Shown one piece after another: positions 9,198 through 18,240 of a stretch of 64,000 nucleotides of DNA. The translations under genes were made by a program, and so were the position numbers. The notes below the pieces were generated by a model. It was not told where the DNA came from and searched no databases. It worked only from the letters and a program-made list of their open reading frames with translations. Position 1 is the first letter of the stretch. Every line of letters starts with the position of its first letter. This DNA is from Staphylococcus simiae (GTDB lineage: Bacteria; Bacillota; Bacilli; Staphylococcales; Staphylococcaceae): NCBI RefSeq assembly GCF_017357005.1, contig NZ_CP071589.1:2542001-2606000 (forward strand), read 5' to 3'.

Positions 9198-12080
9198 TTA
9201 CTCTGTTACATTACTTTCATCAACTTTTTCTGAAACTTTTTTCATCATTGGATCTGTAATAGGTTTAAGAATCAATCCTACTACAAAGAAACCTATGCCA
9301 AATAAAGTAAGTATGATTAACTTTGTAATTAATATTTCTGGAACAATACCACCTACTGTTTCGCGAAGTGAGTCAATTGCATACGTAAATGGTAAATATG
9401 GTGAAATATTTTGGAAAAATTGTGGTGTCGTTTGTATTGGGAATGTTCCGCCACCACCAGCAATCTGTAGCACTAATAAAATAATTGCAATTGCTTTACC
9501 TGGGTTACCAAGTAATGATACGCATGTATAAACAATAGCATTAAAAATTAGTGAACTAAATACTGTAATTGCGACGAATAGTACTGGCGATTCCACACTC
9601 GCTTTTAAAATGACTAAATCCCCTACTGACACAATAAATGCTTGAATGATACCTAGAGTAAAGAAGAATCCGGCTTTACCTAGGAAAATTTGGCGTGTCG
9701 TTAATATGTTTTGCAAACCTTTATGTTTGTTGTCTACTGATAATAAACTAACCATTAGTAATGCACCTACCCACACTGACAGTGCAGTATAGAATGGTGT
9801 CATACCAGAACCGTAATCTTTAACTGGAAAGACATCTGTTGTTTTCTTATTGATTGGGTTAGCAATAACATCGGCTTGTTTTTTTAAGTCATTTTTTAAT
9901 GTATCAATTAATTTATCTACAGCATCATCTTTATCTAATTTCTTAAAGATTTTATTAGCTTTTTTCAAGTCTTTTTCAACATCTGGTAATTTATTTTCAG
10001 AGAAATCAGCTAGATTAGATAATGCTTTCTTAGCTTTAGGTTGATTTGTATCTAATAAATCAACAGCTTGATCATAACCGCTGAATAATGTTGGTAAGTT
10101 CTTATTAACACTTGCTGTAGCATTAGTAAGTTGTTGTTCTAATTTAGGTAAATCATTACGAACAAAACTAGCAGCTTTCGCTACATCTTTTTTAGCGGTT
10201 GGGAAGTAGGCTTTAGCTGTTGACATTGCAGTAATATAATCTCGCTCAATACTAGGTAAGACAGTTTGTAGCTTATTTATACGTTCTTGACCACTTTTTA
10301 AAATTGCTTGGCCAGACGTAATTACCTGGTTAATTGAGTTCAATTTAGATTGTATTGTTGATAATGACGCTTGTCCGTCTGCTAAACCTTTCATAATATC
10401 ATTAGATACAGATAACAAGTTCTTATTAAGTTCATCTTTAATATAGTTTCTAAATGATGTTAATGATTGATCCAATTTCGGAAGATTATCTAGCACTTTT
10501 GCTGCTTCATTCGTACCTGAACCACCATTTGCTAAAGCATTACTAAGTTGATTTACCAATCTTAACTGTCGATTGATTTGATTGTTAGCATTTTTAATTT
10601 TCTTAATTTCTTTGGATAAGTCAACATCTTCATTGTTTTCTAATTGTTGTAAAATATCTATCATTTGTTGGTTATATTTCGTTGTATATTCTAAACGTGA
10701 TTTAACATTGTCTAAAGGCTTAGCAAATTCATTAGGACGATTCGTCGCTAAAATACCATATGCAATATTCTTTAAATCTTTGTTATCTTGTTGTGTTGCT
10801 TTAGCTTGTGTATTCATATTATTAGATAATGCTAAGAGTGATTCTGTTAAGGCAATATCCATTGACTTGACATCTTTGTTTGACAGTGTGCCATTATTAT
10901 TGGATTCAGTATCTGTCGTACTTACAGGCGTGGTCTTCAAATCACTATAACTACGACCTGCTGATTTAGCCTTAGCACTCTGTGTTGTTGTATTGGTTGC
11001 TTGTTGATTAGCATCAAGTGTATTGCTACTTTGATTTTGTTGTAAATCTTGCTGGACATTTTGATTATATTGTTGCGCACGTCCTACGGCATCTTTATAA
11101 TCACCAGCACGATCATTGACTTGTGCCACAAATCCTTTGGCATCTTCTAACTGTCTATCAGCTACACTAATACCTTGACTTGCTAAATTAACACCTTGAT
11201 TAATCTTTGGAAATGCATTTGGTACGTCATCAGCTGCAAAATTAAGCGCTTTTTCAATTTTTGGCATATAAGCATTCAACGCTAAGATTAATTTAGCTTT
11301 TTCGTTAAGCTCTGGTATCGCAGCATTCACATCATTTAATTTTTGTTGTGCAGATAAAATGTCACCTTTATAATTCCCTAAATTTCTAAAATCATTAGCA
11401 TAACTATCTAAAGAATCTTGGTGTTTATTTAAATAAATAATTGTATCTGCAAACTTGTTAATTTTTGGCAAGGAATTATTGGCTGCATATACTGCATCTT
11501 TAATCTTATTTATCGTTGGTACATTATCTTCTATAGTTAAGCCAACTTTATTCGCTTCTTCTAATAACGCTTTAGTTACTGTTTTATTAAATTGCTCATT
11601 AGCTTTTTCAACTACCATCGATGAACCGGTATCAGTTAATTTTGATGCTACGGCATTAATTTTCTGGTTAACTTTAAAATCAACATCCGCTTTTTCAGGG
11701 TGCTTTCTTAATGTTCCTGTAATTTGATGCGAAAATTTAGAAGGTATGTAAATCCCAGCAAAATATTTACCCATCTTTATTTCATGATCAGCTTTTTCAC
11801 GACTAACAAATTGCCAATCAAAACTGTCATTTTTCTTCAACGATTTCACCATAGTGTTACCGACGTTAATTTCTTTACCTTTAACTTTGTCACCTTTATC
11901 CTCATTAACAACAGCTACTTTAATATGCCCTGTATTGGAATAAGGATCCCACATAGCCCAAAGATTAAACCATGCATAAAATGATGGCAAAATAGCTAGC
12001 CCTGCCAAAATAACCCAAACAGCAGGTGTCTTAGCTACTTTCTTCAAGTCCATCTTAAATAATTTAAATGCGTTCTTCAT
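9198..12080 (-). CDS. YhgE/Pip-family membrane protein
   Basis: Integral membrane protein of 960 residues. One transmembrane helix lies near the N-terminus (about 16-38, VWVILAGLAILPSFYAWFNLW). A very long extracytoplasmic region follows (about 45-770), rich in Lys, Asn, Gln and Asp with coiled-coil character. Five to six C-terminal helices (about 775-945) form the ABC2-type domain, including LQIAGGGGTFPI. This is the family of Lactococcus Pip (phage infection protein) and B. subtilis YhgE; transport or secretion roles are suspected but unproven. The ATG at 12080 is preceded by AGGAG at seven bases, better than the upstream TTG at 12104. Confidence 0.88.
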   Translation of the reverse strand: MKNAFKLFKMDLKKVAKTPAVWVILAGLAILPSFYAWFNLWAMWDPYSNTGHIKVAVVNEDKGDKVKGKEINVGNTMVKSLKKNDSFDWQFVSREKADHEIKMGKYFAGIYIPSKFSHQITGTLRKHPEKADVDFKVNQKINAVASKLTDTGSSMVVEKANEQFNKTVTKALLEEANKVGLTIEDNVPTINKIKDAVYAANNSLPKINKFADTIIYLNKHQDSLDSYANDFRNLGNYKGDILSAQQKLNDVNAAIPELNEKAKLILALNAYMPKIEKALNFAADDVPNAFPKINQGVNLASQGISVADRQLEDAKGFVAQVNDRAGDYKDAVGRAQQYNQNVQQDLQQNQSSNTLDANQQATNTTTQSAKAKSAGRSYSDLKTTPVSTTDTESNNNGTLSNKDVKSMDIALTESLLALSNNMNTQAKATQQDNKDLKNIAYGILATNRPNEFAKPLDNVKSRLEYTTKYNQQMIDILQQLENNEDVDLSKEIKKIKNANNQINRQLRLVNQLSNALANGGSGTNEAAKVLDNLPKLDQSLTSFRNYIKDELNKNLLSVSNDIMKGLADGQASLSTIQSKLNSINQVITSGQAILKSGQERINKLQTVLPSIERDYITAMSTAKAYFPTAKKDVAKAASFVRNDLPKLEQQLTNATASVNKNLPTLFSGYDQAVDLLDTNQPKAKKALSNLADFSENKLPDVEKDLKKANKIFKKLDKDDAVDKLIDTLKNDLKKQADVIANPINKKTTDVFPVKDYGSGMTPFYTALSVWVGALLMVSLLSVDNKHKGLQNILTTRQIFLGKAGFFFTLGIIQAFIVSVGDLVILKASVESPVLFVAITVFSSLIFNAIVYTCVSLLGNPGKAIAIILLVLQIAGGGGTFPIQTTPQFFQNISPYLPFTYAIDSLRETVGGIVPEILITKLIILTLFGIGFFVVGLILKPITDPMMKKVSEKVDESNVTE

Positions 12081-12285
12081 TGTCACACTCCTATACCGCT
12101 TCAATTCTCCGATATATTTTTCTATTAAAACAATTTATTTTTTCGTCATTAGTTAGTATAATACCTTTATTGTGATGTTAATTTTAATTGATATCTATCA
12201 ACTAATTCAAAGATATGATAAATTATAACAAATTATAATTCATTATCACACTTAAACATCATATTTTTCAAGGGAGAATGTTAAT

Positions 12286-14262
12286 ATGCCTAAAAATAAA
12301 ATCTTAATATATTTACTATCTACAACACTTGTTTTACCAACTTTGGCTATCCCTACTGCGCACGCAGATGAAGTACCAAATGATAAGATATCACAGTCAT
12401 CAACTGATACTAAAAGTAACACAGATGATGATAAAGAAACGGTAAAAGATAGCAATGATAAAGACAAAAATAAAAATACTTCAAAACATAAATCAACAAC
12501 TCAAGCTAATAAAGCATCCAACGATAACCAACTGTCACAAGATGACGATGACAATACTAAAGATGATGTTACTAATGACCATAACAAAGATGATAACTTA
12601 ATGGATCATATTATTAATGATGACATGTTGAAACAATCACACTTCACTCAATTATTTGAACCTGATAAATATGAGGATAGTATCACGTTGACTTCATTAA
12701 TTCAAAATTTATTTAACTTAAACTCTGATATCTCAGACTATGAACAGCCAGAATCATCATCTCACAACAACGAGGCAGACAATACTTCTAAAGAATCATC
12801 ACAAACACAAACTGAAGACAATAAAGATCAGCCTCATCAAGGCAATGAGCAACAAGATGATAATAACAAGTCGTCATCTTCAAAAAATGAGCATACTAAA
12901 GTTGATAAAGAAAATACTCAGTCATCAATTGATAACAATACGAATCAAGTAACAACTAATGATGACAAACAACAAACTGATGGTAGTCAAGATAACCAAC
13001 AACACAACAATAAAACATCTAACCCTGAAGAAAGCGATAGTACAGTTACAGATTCAGCATTAGATTCAATATTAGATGAATATAGTGAAGATGCTAAAAA
13101 AACACAACAAGATTATGAATCTAAACATAAGCATCACAAGACAGGGACAGATAATAACATTTCAACATCTAAAAATGACAATCCACAATTACCTACAAAA
13201 AAGGAATTAGAGCATAAAGAAACACCTATACAATCATTTGAAGATCATGATAACATCCGTAAATCTGATATCAGATCGACAACACTCTTCGAGTCATTGC
13301 CAAACTTATCAGGTGGTAATGATAACAGCGAAAACTTTGATGTCGTAGATTCTAAAGATACTCGTAGTTTTATTAAATCTATCGCTAAAGATGCTCATGA
13401 CGTTGGCCAAAATGATGATATTTATGCATCTGTGATGATTGCTCAGGCAATTTTAGAATCTGATTCTGGTCGTAGTGCACTGTCTAAATCACCAAACTAC
13501 AATCTATTTGGCATTAAAGGTGCTTATCAAGGACAGTCTGTCTCTTTTAACACACTTGAAGCAGGCGGTAACGGTATGTATAGTATTAACGCTGGATTCA
13601 GAAAATACCCTGATACAAAAGCATCTTTACAAGATTATTCCAACTTAATTAAAAAAGGCATAGATGGTAATCCAACGATATATAAGCCAACATGGAAAAG
13701 TGATGCACCTAGTTATAAAGATGCCACTTCACATTTAGCCAAAACATATGCTACGGATCCAAATTATGCTAAAAAGTTGAATACTTTGATCAAACATTAT
13801 AATTTGACTCAGTTTGATAAAAAAGAAATGCCTAATTTATCTAACTATACATCATCTATTAAAGATAGTGATGGTTCAAATCATAATTTCAAAGCATTCC
13901 AAGAAACAACTAGTAGTATGCCTTATCCACATGGTCAATGTACTTGGTATGTCTACAATCGTATGAAACAATTTGACTTATCCATTAGTGGTAGCCTAGG
14001 AGACGCACACCATTGGAATGATCGTGCTGCTCAAGATGGTTATCATGTAAGCCATACGCCAAAAGCACATACTGCCGTTGTCTTTGAAGCTGGTCAAAAT
14101 GGTGCAGATGCTCAATATGGTCACGTTGCATTTGTTGAAAAAGTAAATCGTGATGGTTCAATTATTATTTCTGAATCTAATGTCAAAGGTTTAGGCGTGA
14201 TTTCATATCGAATCATTAATGCAGATGATGCTGAAGCATTATCTTATATCTCTGGAAAATAA
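12286..14262 (+). CDS. Secreted autolysin: glucosaminidase plus CHAP amidase
   Basis: Bifunctional peptidoglycan hydrolase of 658 residues. Signal peptide ends AHA at residue 27. A low-complexity Asn/Asp/Gln/Ser linker spans about 28-330. A mannosyl-glycoprotein endo-beta-N-acetylglucosaminidase domain follows (about 350-505, with ASVMIAQAILESDSGRS carrying the likely catalytic Glu). The C-terminal CHAP domain (about 545-655) has catalytic Cys552 in HGQCTW and His613 in YGHVAF. The architecture matches the S. aureus gene annotated as N-acetylmuramoyl-L-alanine amidase next to sasF. GGGAGA lies before the ATG. It should work in wall turnover and daughter-cell separation. Confidence 0.92.
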   Translation: MPKNKILIYLLSTTLVLPTLAIPTAHADEVPNDKISQSSTDTKSNTDDDKETVKDSNDKDKNKNTSKHKSTTQANKASNDNQLSQDDDDNTKDDVTNDHNKDDNLMDHIINDDMLKQSHFTQLFEPDKYEDSITLTSLIQNLFNLNSDISDYEQPESSSHNNEADNTSKESSQTQTEDNKDQPHQGNEQQDDNNKSSSSKNEHTKVDKENTQSSIDNNTNQVTTNDDKQQTDGSQDNQQHNNKTSNPEESDSTVTDSALDSILDEYSEDAKKTQQDYESKHKHHKTGTDNNISTSKNDNPQLPTKKELEHKETPIQSFEDHDNIRKSDIRSTTLFESLPNLSGGNDNSENFDVVDSKDTRSFIKSIAKDAHDVGQNDDIYASVMIAQAILESDSGRSALSKSPNYNLFGIKGAYQGQSVSFNTLEAGGNGMYSINAGFRKYPDTKASLQDYSNLIKKGIDGNPTIYKPTWKSDAPSYKDATSHLAKTYATDPNYAKKLNTLIKHYNLTQFDKKEMPNLSNYTSSIKDSDGSNHNFKAFQETTSSMPYPHGQCTWYVYNRMKQFDLSISGSLGDAHHWNDRAAQDGYHVSHTPKAHTAVVFEAGQNGADAQYGHVAFVEKVNRDGSIIISESNVKGLGVISYRIINADDAEALSYISGK

Positions 14263-14336
14263 CTATAATATATAATGACGTTTTACTTTTTATATCCACT
14301 AATTGAATGTCAATAACAGTATGAGTCAAAAAATAC

Positions 14337-14406
14337 GGTTCTCTCCCAAATTGGACTGATACATAATTATTCATTTTTTATTTATCAGTCTGAAAAATAG
14401 AGAACC
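14337..14406 (+). repeat. 70-bp palindromic intergenic repeat, copy 1
   Basis: Ends GGTTCTCT and AGAGAACC are complementary, and an inner pair GACTGATA / ATCAGTC is nested inside, so it can fold into one long interrupted stem-loop. A second copy, same orientation and about 85 percent identical by eye, lies at 50804-50874. It contains no ORF. Confidence 0.75.
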
Positions 14407-14450
14407 AAAAATACCCAAGAAACAGTCATGATTGTTTCTTGGGTATTTTT
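14407..14450. terminator. Bidirectional terminator
   Basis: AAAAATACCCAAGAAACA / TTGTTTCTTGGGTATTTTT hairpin between the convergent autolysin and isochorismatase-like genes. It directly abuts the 70-bp repeat. Confidence 0.92.
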
Positions 14451-14476
14451 AATGTCACTATTTATTTAACGTCTTA

Positions 14477-15037
14477 TTACAAGGTACCTTTCCATGATTC
14501 CACTGATTCAATATGACAAGAACGACTTAAAATTTGTTCAATAATAAAATCATGCTTGTCATCTGAGCGGTCTCCTACTGCATCTTCTAATACGGTAACT
14601 ATATAATCTTTATCTACTGCTGCTAAAGCTGTACTCAATACAACACCACTTGTTGACACACCTGTAAGAATGAGATGGTCTATTTGGTTTGCACGTAATA
14701 AAACTTCTAATTCACTTCCAGCAAACGCACTAAATCGACGCTTAGCAATTTGTGGTTCACTATCTAATGGTGCTAATTCTTCAAGAATCGTTGTTGATTG
14801 ATCTTGCTCTGTCATACCATAGCCTTGTGCTTTAAAATTTGAAAATACTTTATTATTCGGAGAAACATCCATAAACTGTTTATCTAAGACCAAACGAATG
14901 AAAAATACTGGCATATTATTATTTCTAGCTGCTACTATTGCTCTTTGATTGGCCTTAATAACATTATTAATTCTCGGCATACTTCTAGCTATACCTTCTT
15001 GCATATCCATAACTAGTAACGCACTTTTCTGAGACAT
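14477..15037 (-). CDS. Isochorismatase-like hydrolase lacking the usual Cys
   Basis: Cytoplasmic protein of 186 residues with the isochorismatase/cysteine-hydrolase fold. The Asp of the triad is in LLVMDMQ (about Asp11) and the Lys in IAKRRFSAF (about 99). The position where the nucleophilic Cys is expected, after GVxT, reads GVSTSGVV, so Cys is replaced by Val. Such Cys-less relatives are common among proteins annotated as cysteine hydrolase, and their activity is uncertain. The start at 15037 sits seven bases behind GGAG, while the ATG at 15043 is only one base away. Function not assignable beyond the family. Confidence 0.82.
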   Translation of the reverse strand: MSQKSALLVMDMQEGIARSMPRINNVIKANQRAIVAARNNNMPVFFIRLVLDKQFMDVSPNNKVFSNFKAQGYGMTEQDQSTTILEELAPLDSEPQIAKRRFSAFAGSELEVLLRANQIDHLILTGVSTSGVVLSTALAAVDKDYIVTVLEDAVGDRSDDKHDFIIEQILSRSCHIESVESWKGTL

Positions 15038-15129
15038 TGTCATTCTCCTCTACTTATTTCAATAATAAGAGCTTATTGTATTATATTTTTCAGCATTTTT
15101 AAAATCGTTGAGCTAAACTATAGCATTTT

Positions 15130-17115
15130 TTAACTGTGTTTGCGTCTGTGATAACGATTCAATCCAATAATAGCAAGACCTGCTGACAATAAGATGACAG
15201 ATAATGGTAACCAATGGTGTTTAATAGCTTCCCCAGTTTTAGGTAGAGAAATATTACCATCATCATCAAGTAATCCACTTAACAAACCATCACCTGAACC
15301 TAATGTTAATATATCTTCTGGCGTCGGTGTTGGTAAATCAGGAATGTCATCTAGGATACTGTGGCCACCTAACAATCCTGCACCATCATTTAATACATTA
15401 GACAATTGGCCTAGCTGATCAGAGCTATTTCTGTTATTCAATCTATCCAACAAACTAGGACGATTTGTGATAGGTGATAAAATATCATTAATATTTCGTT
15501 TCGTTTGATTCAAACGCTGTTGTAATTGTAATAAATCATCCGCTTTACCATTCAATGCCGCTTTAACTAAACTAAGCATCTTAGACTGATCTTGTTCTGC
15601 TTTAGTAATTAAATCTGCCAATAATTTAGCTTTGCCTTGTTCAATACGTGTCGCTAAAATCGTTTCGATCGCTTGTCTTTTATCTTTAGCATTATTAATT
15701 ACTTCTTGTAAAATATCATCCGCAGTTGCCTTTCCAGATGATATAAAATGACGTTTGAGCTGATCAACAATTTGATTATTAGTCAATTTCTTATCTACAA
15801 ATTGTTTCGCTAATGACTGTGCTTCTTGTGAACTTAATTTTGTTGATAATAATTGGCTAATTAATTGTTCTTTATCTTTAGATTGATCCAACATAGCTTT
15901 CAAGATATCGTCACTATTATTTAATGTTAAACCATCGATGTGATGAGCAATTTGATCTGCAATCTGCTGATCTGTTTGGTGTGTCGTTGTAATATTGTTT
16001 AATATTCGGTCCGCTTCATTTTTACTAAAGACACTGTTAACAATATTTTGTACAGCTTGATCTTTATTTTTAGTATTAGCTAATTGCTTCAAGATAATTT
16101 GTCTTTGTTTAGCGATACTTTGTTTAGTATTGATTACTTCTTTTTTCAAAGTTGCTTTATCAGAAGCAGATAAATCTGATTTATTAATTTGTTTATCCAA
16201 ATTTTGTAAAGCGTTTAATTTACGTAATGTATATTGTTTTGCTGGTTGATGACTATCATGAGTGATTTTAGATGCTAAATTATAATTGATTTTATCACTA
16301 CCTTGTAACTGTTGTGATATTTTATTAGCTTTATCTTCACTGTTATTTAATAGTACATCCTCTTTACTAAGATCTTTTATGGTATCTTGAGCTTCGTCTT
16401 TTGATACATCATTGTCGTTATTAGACGCTTCATCAGATGATTGTGCATTGTGACCTTGATCATTAATTTCACTAGTATTAGAAGTTTGATTTTCTTGTTT
16501 AGTCGCTTGATCTATCTTATCTAAATCACTTAATGCTTGATTCACTTTATCACTGACATCGTCACGTTTAGCATGGTCATCAGTTGCACCTTCTTCTTTA
16601 GTTGCATCTTTATGAGACGTTACCATCTTTTCTTCTGTCGAATCATTTTGTTGACTACTATCAACTTTATCGTCTAATTCATCTAAATCAGCTAAAAATT
16701 GATCAAGTTTCTCTTCAGTGTTATCGTTCTTAGCTTTTGTTGAATCTACTGAATTAGCAGAGTTATCGTTATCATCTTTAGTTGTATCTTGTTGCTTAGC
16801 TTTATTGTCGTCATTAGCCTGTTGAACGATATCATCAATGTCTGAAGATGATGTTACTTTTTCTAATTTTTTCTTAAATTGCGTTTTCTTGTTATCAGTC
16901 AAATGCGCCATTTTTGAAATGTCGTTCTTAGCATCATCAATATCTTGTTCTAATTGTTTATCTCGTGCTTGCTCATCAACTGCAGTACGTTGACTATCTT
17001 CTGCATGCGCCTCATGATTACTGATATTAACAGTCATTAAAGAACTACTCAAAATCATGGCTGAACATGTTAATTTCACATAAAACTTAAATGGGTGTGA
17101 ATGCATTTTTGCCAT
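15130..17115 (-). CDS. sasF: LPXTG wall-anchored surface protein SasF
   Basis: Sortase-anchored protein of 661 residues from the chosen ATG (MAKMHSHPFKF), which has GGAG seven bases upstream and matches the SasF N-terminus I recall. The signal peptide ends near AHA (about 39). An acidic, Asn/Asp/Lys-rich and probably disordered region spans 40-270. A helical, mostly coiled repeat-like region (about 270-560) follows, with ADDILQEVINNAKDKRQAIE-type motifs. The C-terminus carries LPKTG (624-628), a hydrophobic helix and a RRKHS tail. The S. aureus protein has LPKAG at this site. In S. aureus SasF protects against unsaturated fatty acids; a similar role is inferred. Confidence 0.9.
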   Translation of the reverse strand: MAKMHSHPFKFYVKLTCSAMILSSSLMTVNISNHEAHAEDSQRTAVDEQARDKQLEQDIDDAKNDISKMAHLTDNKKTQFKKKLEKVTSSSDIDDIVQQANDDNKAKQQDTTKDDNDNSANSVDSTKAKNDNTEEKLDQFLADLDELDDKVDSSQQNDSTEEKMVTSHKDATKEEGATDDHAKRDDVSDKVNQALSDLDKIDQATKQENQTSNTSEINDQGHNAQSSDEASNNDNDVSKDEAQDTIKDLSKEDVLLNNSEDKANKISQQLQGSDKINYNLASKITHDSHQPAKQYTLRKLNALQNLDKQINKSDLSASDKATLKKEVINTKQSIAKQRQIILKQLANTKNKDQAVQNIVNSVFSKNEADRILNNITTTHQTDQQIADQIAHHIDGLTLNNSDDILKAMLDQSKDKEQLISQLLSTKLSSQEAQSLAKQFVDKKLTNNQIVDQLKRHFISSGKATADDILQEVINNAKDKRQAIETILATRIEQGKAKLLADLITKAEQDQSKMLSLVKAALNGKADDLLQLQQRLNQTKRNINDILSPITNRPSLLDRLNNRNSSDQLGQLSNVLNDGAGLLGGHSILDDIPDLPTPTPEDILTLGSGDGLLSGLLDDDGNISLPKTGEAIKHHWLPLSVILLSAGLAIIGLNRYHRRKHS

Positions 17116-17119
17116 CAAC

Positions 17120-17233
17120 TTACTCCTTCCATACTTCTTCGAATAAATATTTAATTTCAATTATATACCAATTTACTGGAAAATTACATAAGTCAGCGTA
17201 GCTTTTATAAATCAAAGTTCTCACTAAATCCAT
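17120..17233 (-). CDS. Possible small ORF ending at the sasF start
   Basis: A frame of 37 codons from ATG (60 open codons back to the previous stop at 17303) ends with a TAA four bases before the sasF ATG. The last residues read YLFEEVWKE, and the composition (Tyr, Glu, Ile, Trp) looks protein-like rather than random AT-rich translation. The ribosome binding site is weak, and it overlaps the expected sasF leader. It may be a real small protein, the relic of a larger gene, or chance. Confidence 0.25.
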   Translation of the reverse strand: MDLVRTLIYKSYADLCNFPVNWYIIEIKYLFEEVWKE

Positions 17234-17395
17234 ATAAACTTCTTCAAAGTAATCTTCAAATATAATGTATTTCCCTTTATAATCTAATATTTTATAATAG
17301 AATTAAGTATGGGCGTAATCCCTCTTTTTCTATAGTTGTGGTGACTTAAATGATAGGGTATTGTGCCCTTTTTTCAAAATACGTCAATTCATAGT

Positions 17396-17557
17396 TCACT
17401 TTCGTTTTTTCGAAGCTGGCCAAAATAAAATCACAACCATAAAAAGTAAAAAATAAATAATAAACCAAAAATCTAAATGACTCTGATTTACCTGCTGATA
17501 TATAAAAATCAGCATCAAGATAGACATAATTAATTGCACAGAAAATCGTAACCACAT
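17396..17557 (-). CDS. Small two-helix membrane protein (53 aa)
   Basis: Short ORF of 53 residues beginning MWLRFSVQLIMSILMLIFIY and ending with the cationic tail PASKKRK. Two hydrophobic segments (about 4-20 and 29-47) are joined by a polar turn QQVNQSHLD. AAAGGGG lies ten bases before the ATG. This frame looks far more protein-like than the overlapping 77-codon frame at 17346-17579. Function unknown. The positive-inside tail suggests both ends are cytoplasmic. Confidence 0.6.
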   Translation of the reverse strand: MWLRFSVQLIMSILMLIFIYQQVNQSHLDFWFIIYFLLFMVVILFWPASKKRK

Positions 17558-17823
17558 AAAAATCTAGCCCCTTTAACAAATTCTATTAATGATAATTTAC
17601 TATATTAAGCATAAAGTAAAAAGTATTACTTTAATGATTTTTAAAATTATTAAAATAGTTTCTTAACTTTGATATCATTTATTTTCTTTTTATAAGGTTA
17701 AGAGCATTTTTAAATACCTACTAGCTCCTTGTTTTGATACATATTGCATATCGTTCGCACCTCTCCCACATTTTACTTCCGATTGATCTTAAACGTACTA
17801 TCATTTTAAAACCACATCTAAAT
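17558..17823. other. AT-rich spacer, no feature seen
   Basis: Between the 53-aa ORF and the staphylococcal repeat. No ORF with a ribosome binding site and no clear hairpin was found. Confidence 0.4.
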
Positions 17824-18108
17824 GGGAGTGGGACAGAAATAAATTTTATATAAAATTTATTTCGTAGATGCCCGTCTTGCACATTTAGAACTAGTTAGAT
17901 TTACAATCTTTACTAGTTCTTGCCCAACCTTGCCCGTCTTGCACATTAAAGTAAAAATTTTAATTATAAAATTTTTCTATGACGGGTCCCTCCCACCCCG
18001 GCAAGACTGACTAGGTTTTCAAAATGGTGATTTATCAACGCTTTGAAAACCAGACAGTTACTGCCAAATGCTTAAATTTAAGTGTAAAATACATTTTGTC
18101 CCAGGCTC
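17824..18108. repeat. Staphylococcal GGGAGTGGGACAGAAAT intergenic repeat
   Basis: Bounded by GGGAGTGGGACA and TGTCCCAGGCTC, the arms of a repeat family found in many copies in staphylococcal genomes. Inside are an AATAAATTTTATATAAAATTTATT hairpin arm pair (positions about 17838-17861), two copies of TGCCCGTCTTGCACATT, a GAACTAGT...ACTAGTTC hairpin, and GTTTTCAAA...TTTGAAAAC. Non-coding. It occupies the gap before the luciferase-like gene. Confidence 0.8.
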
Positions 18109-18173
18109 TATAACCATAATTATAAGCTTCATAAAAGTTATGCAATAAAAATCTCTAATTCGAAATATAATCA

Positions 18174-18202
18174 TTGACAGAACTCTTATTGCGCATTACA
18201 AT
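18174..18202 (+). promoter_or_regulatory. Sigma-A promoter of the luciferase-like gene
   Basis: TTGACA, 17-base spacer, TACAAT; 38 bp before the ATG at 18241. AGAGGTG serves as ribosome binding site. Confidence 0.8.
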
Positions 18203-18240
18203 GAATCCAGTATAAAAAATATACCCAAAGAGGTGTACTA

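Noticed and set aside
17346..17579. 77-codon minus-strand ORF
   Set aside because: Its overlapping 53-codon frame has a cleaner two-helix membrane pattern and a good ribosome binding site, so the longer frame is considered a shadow.
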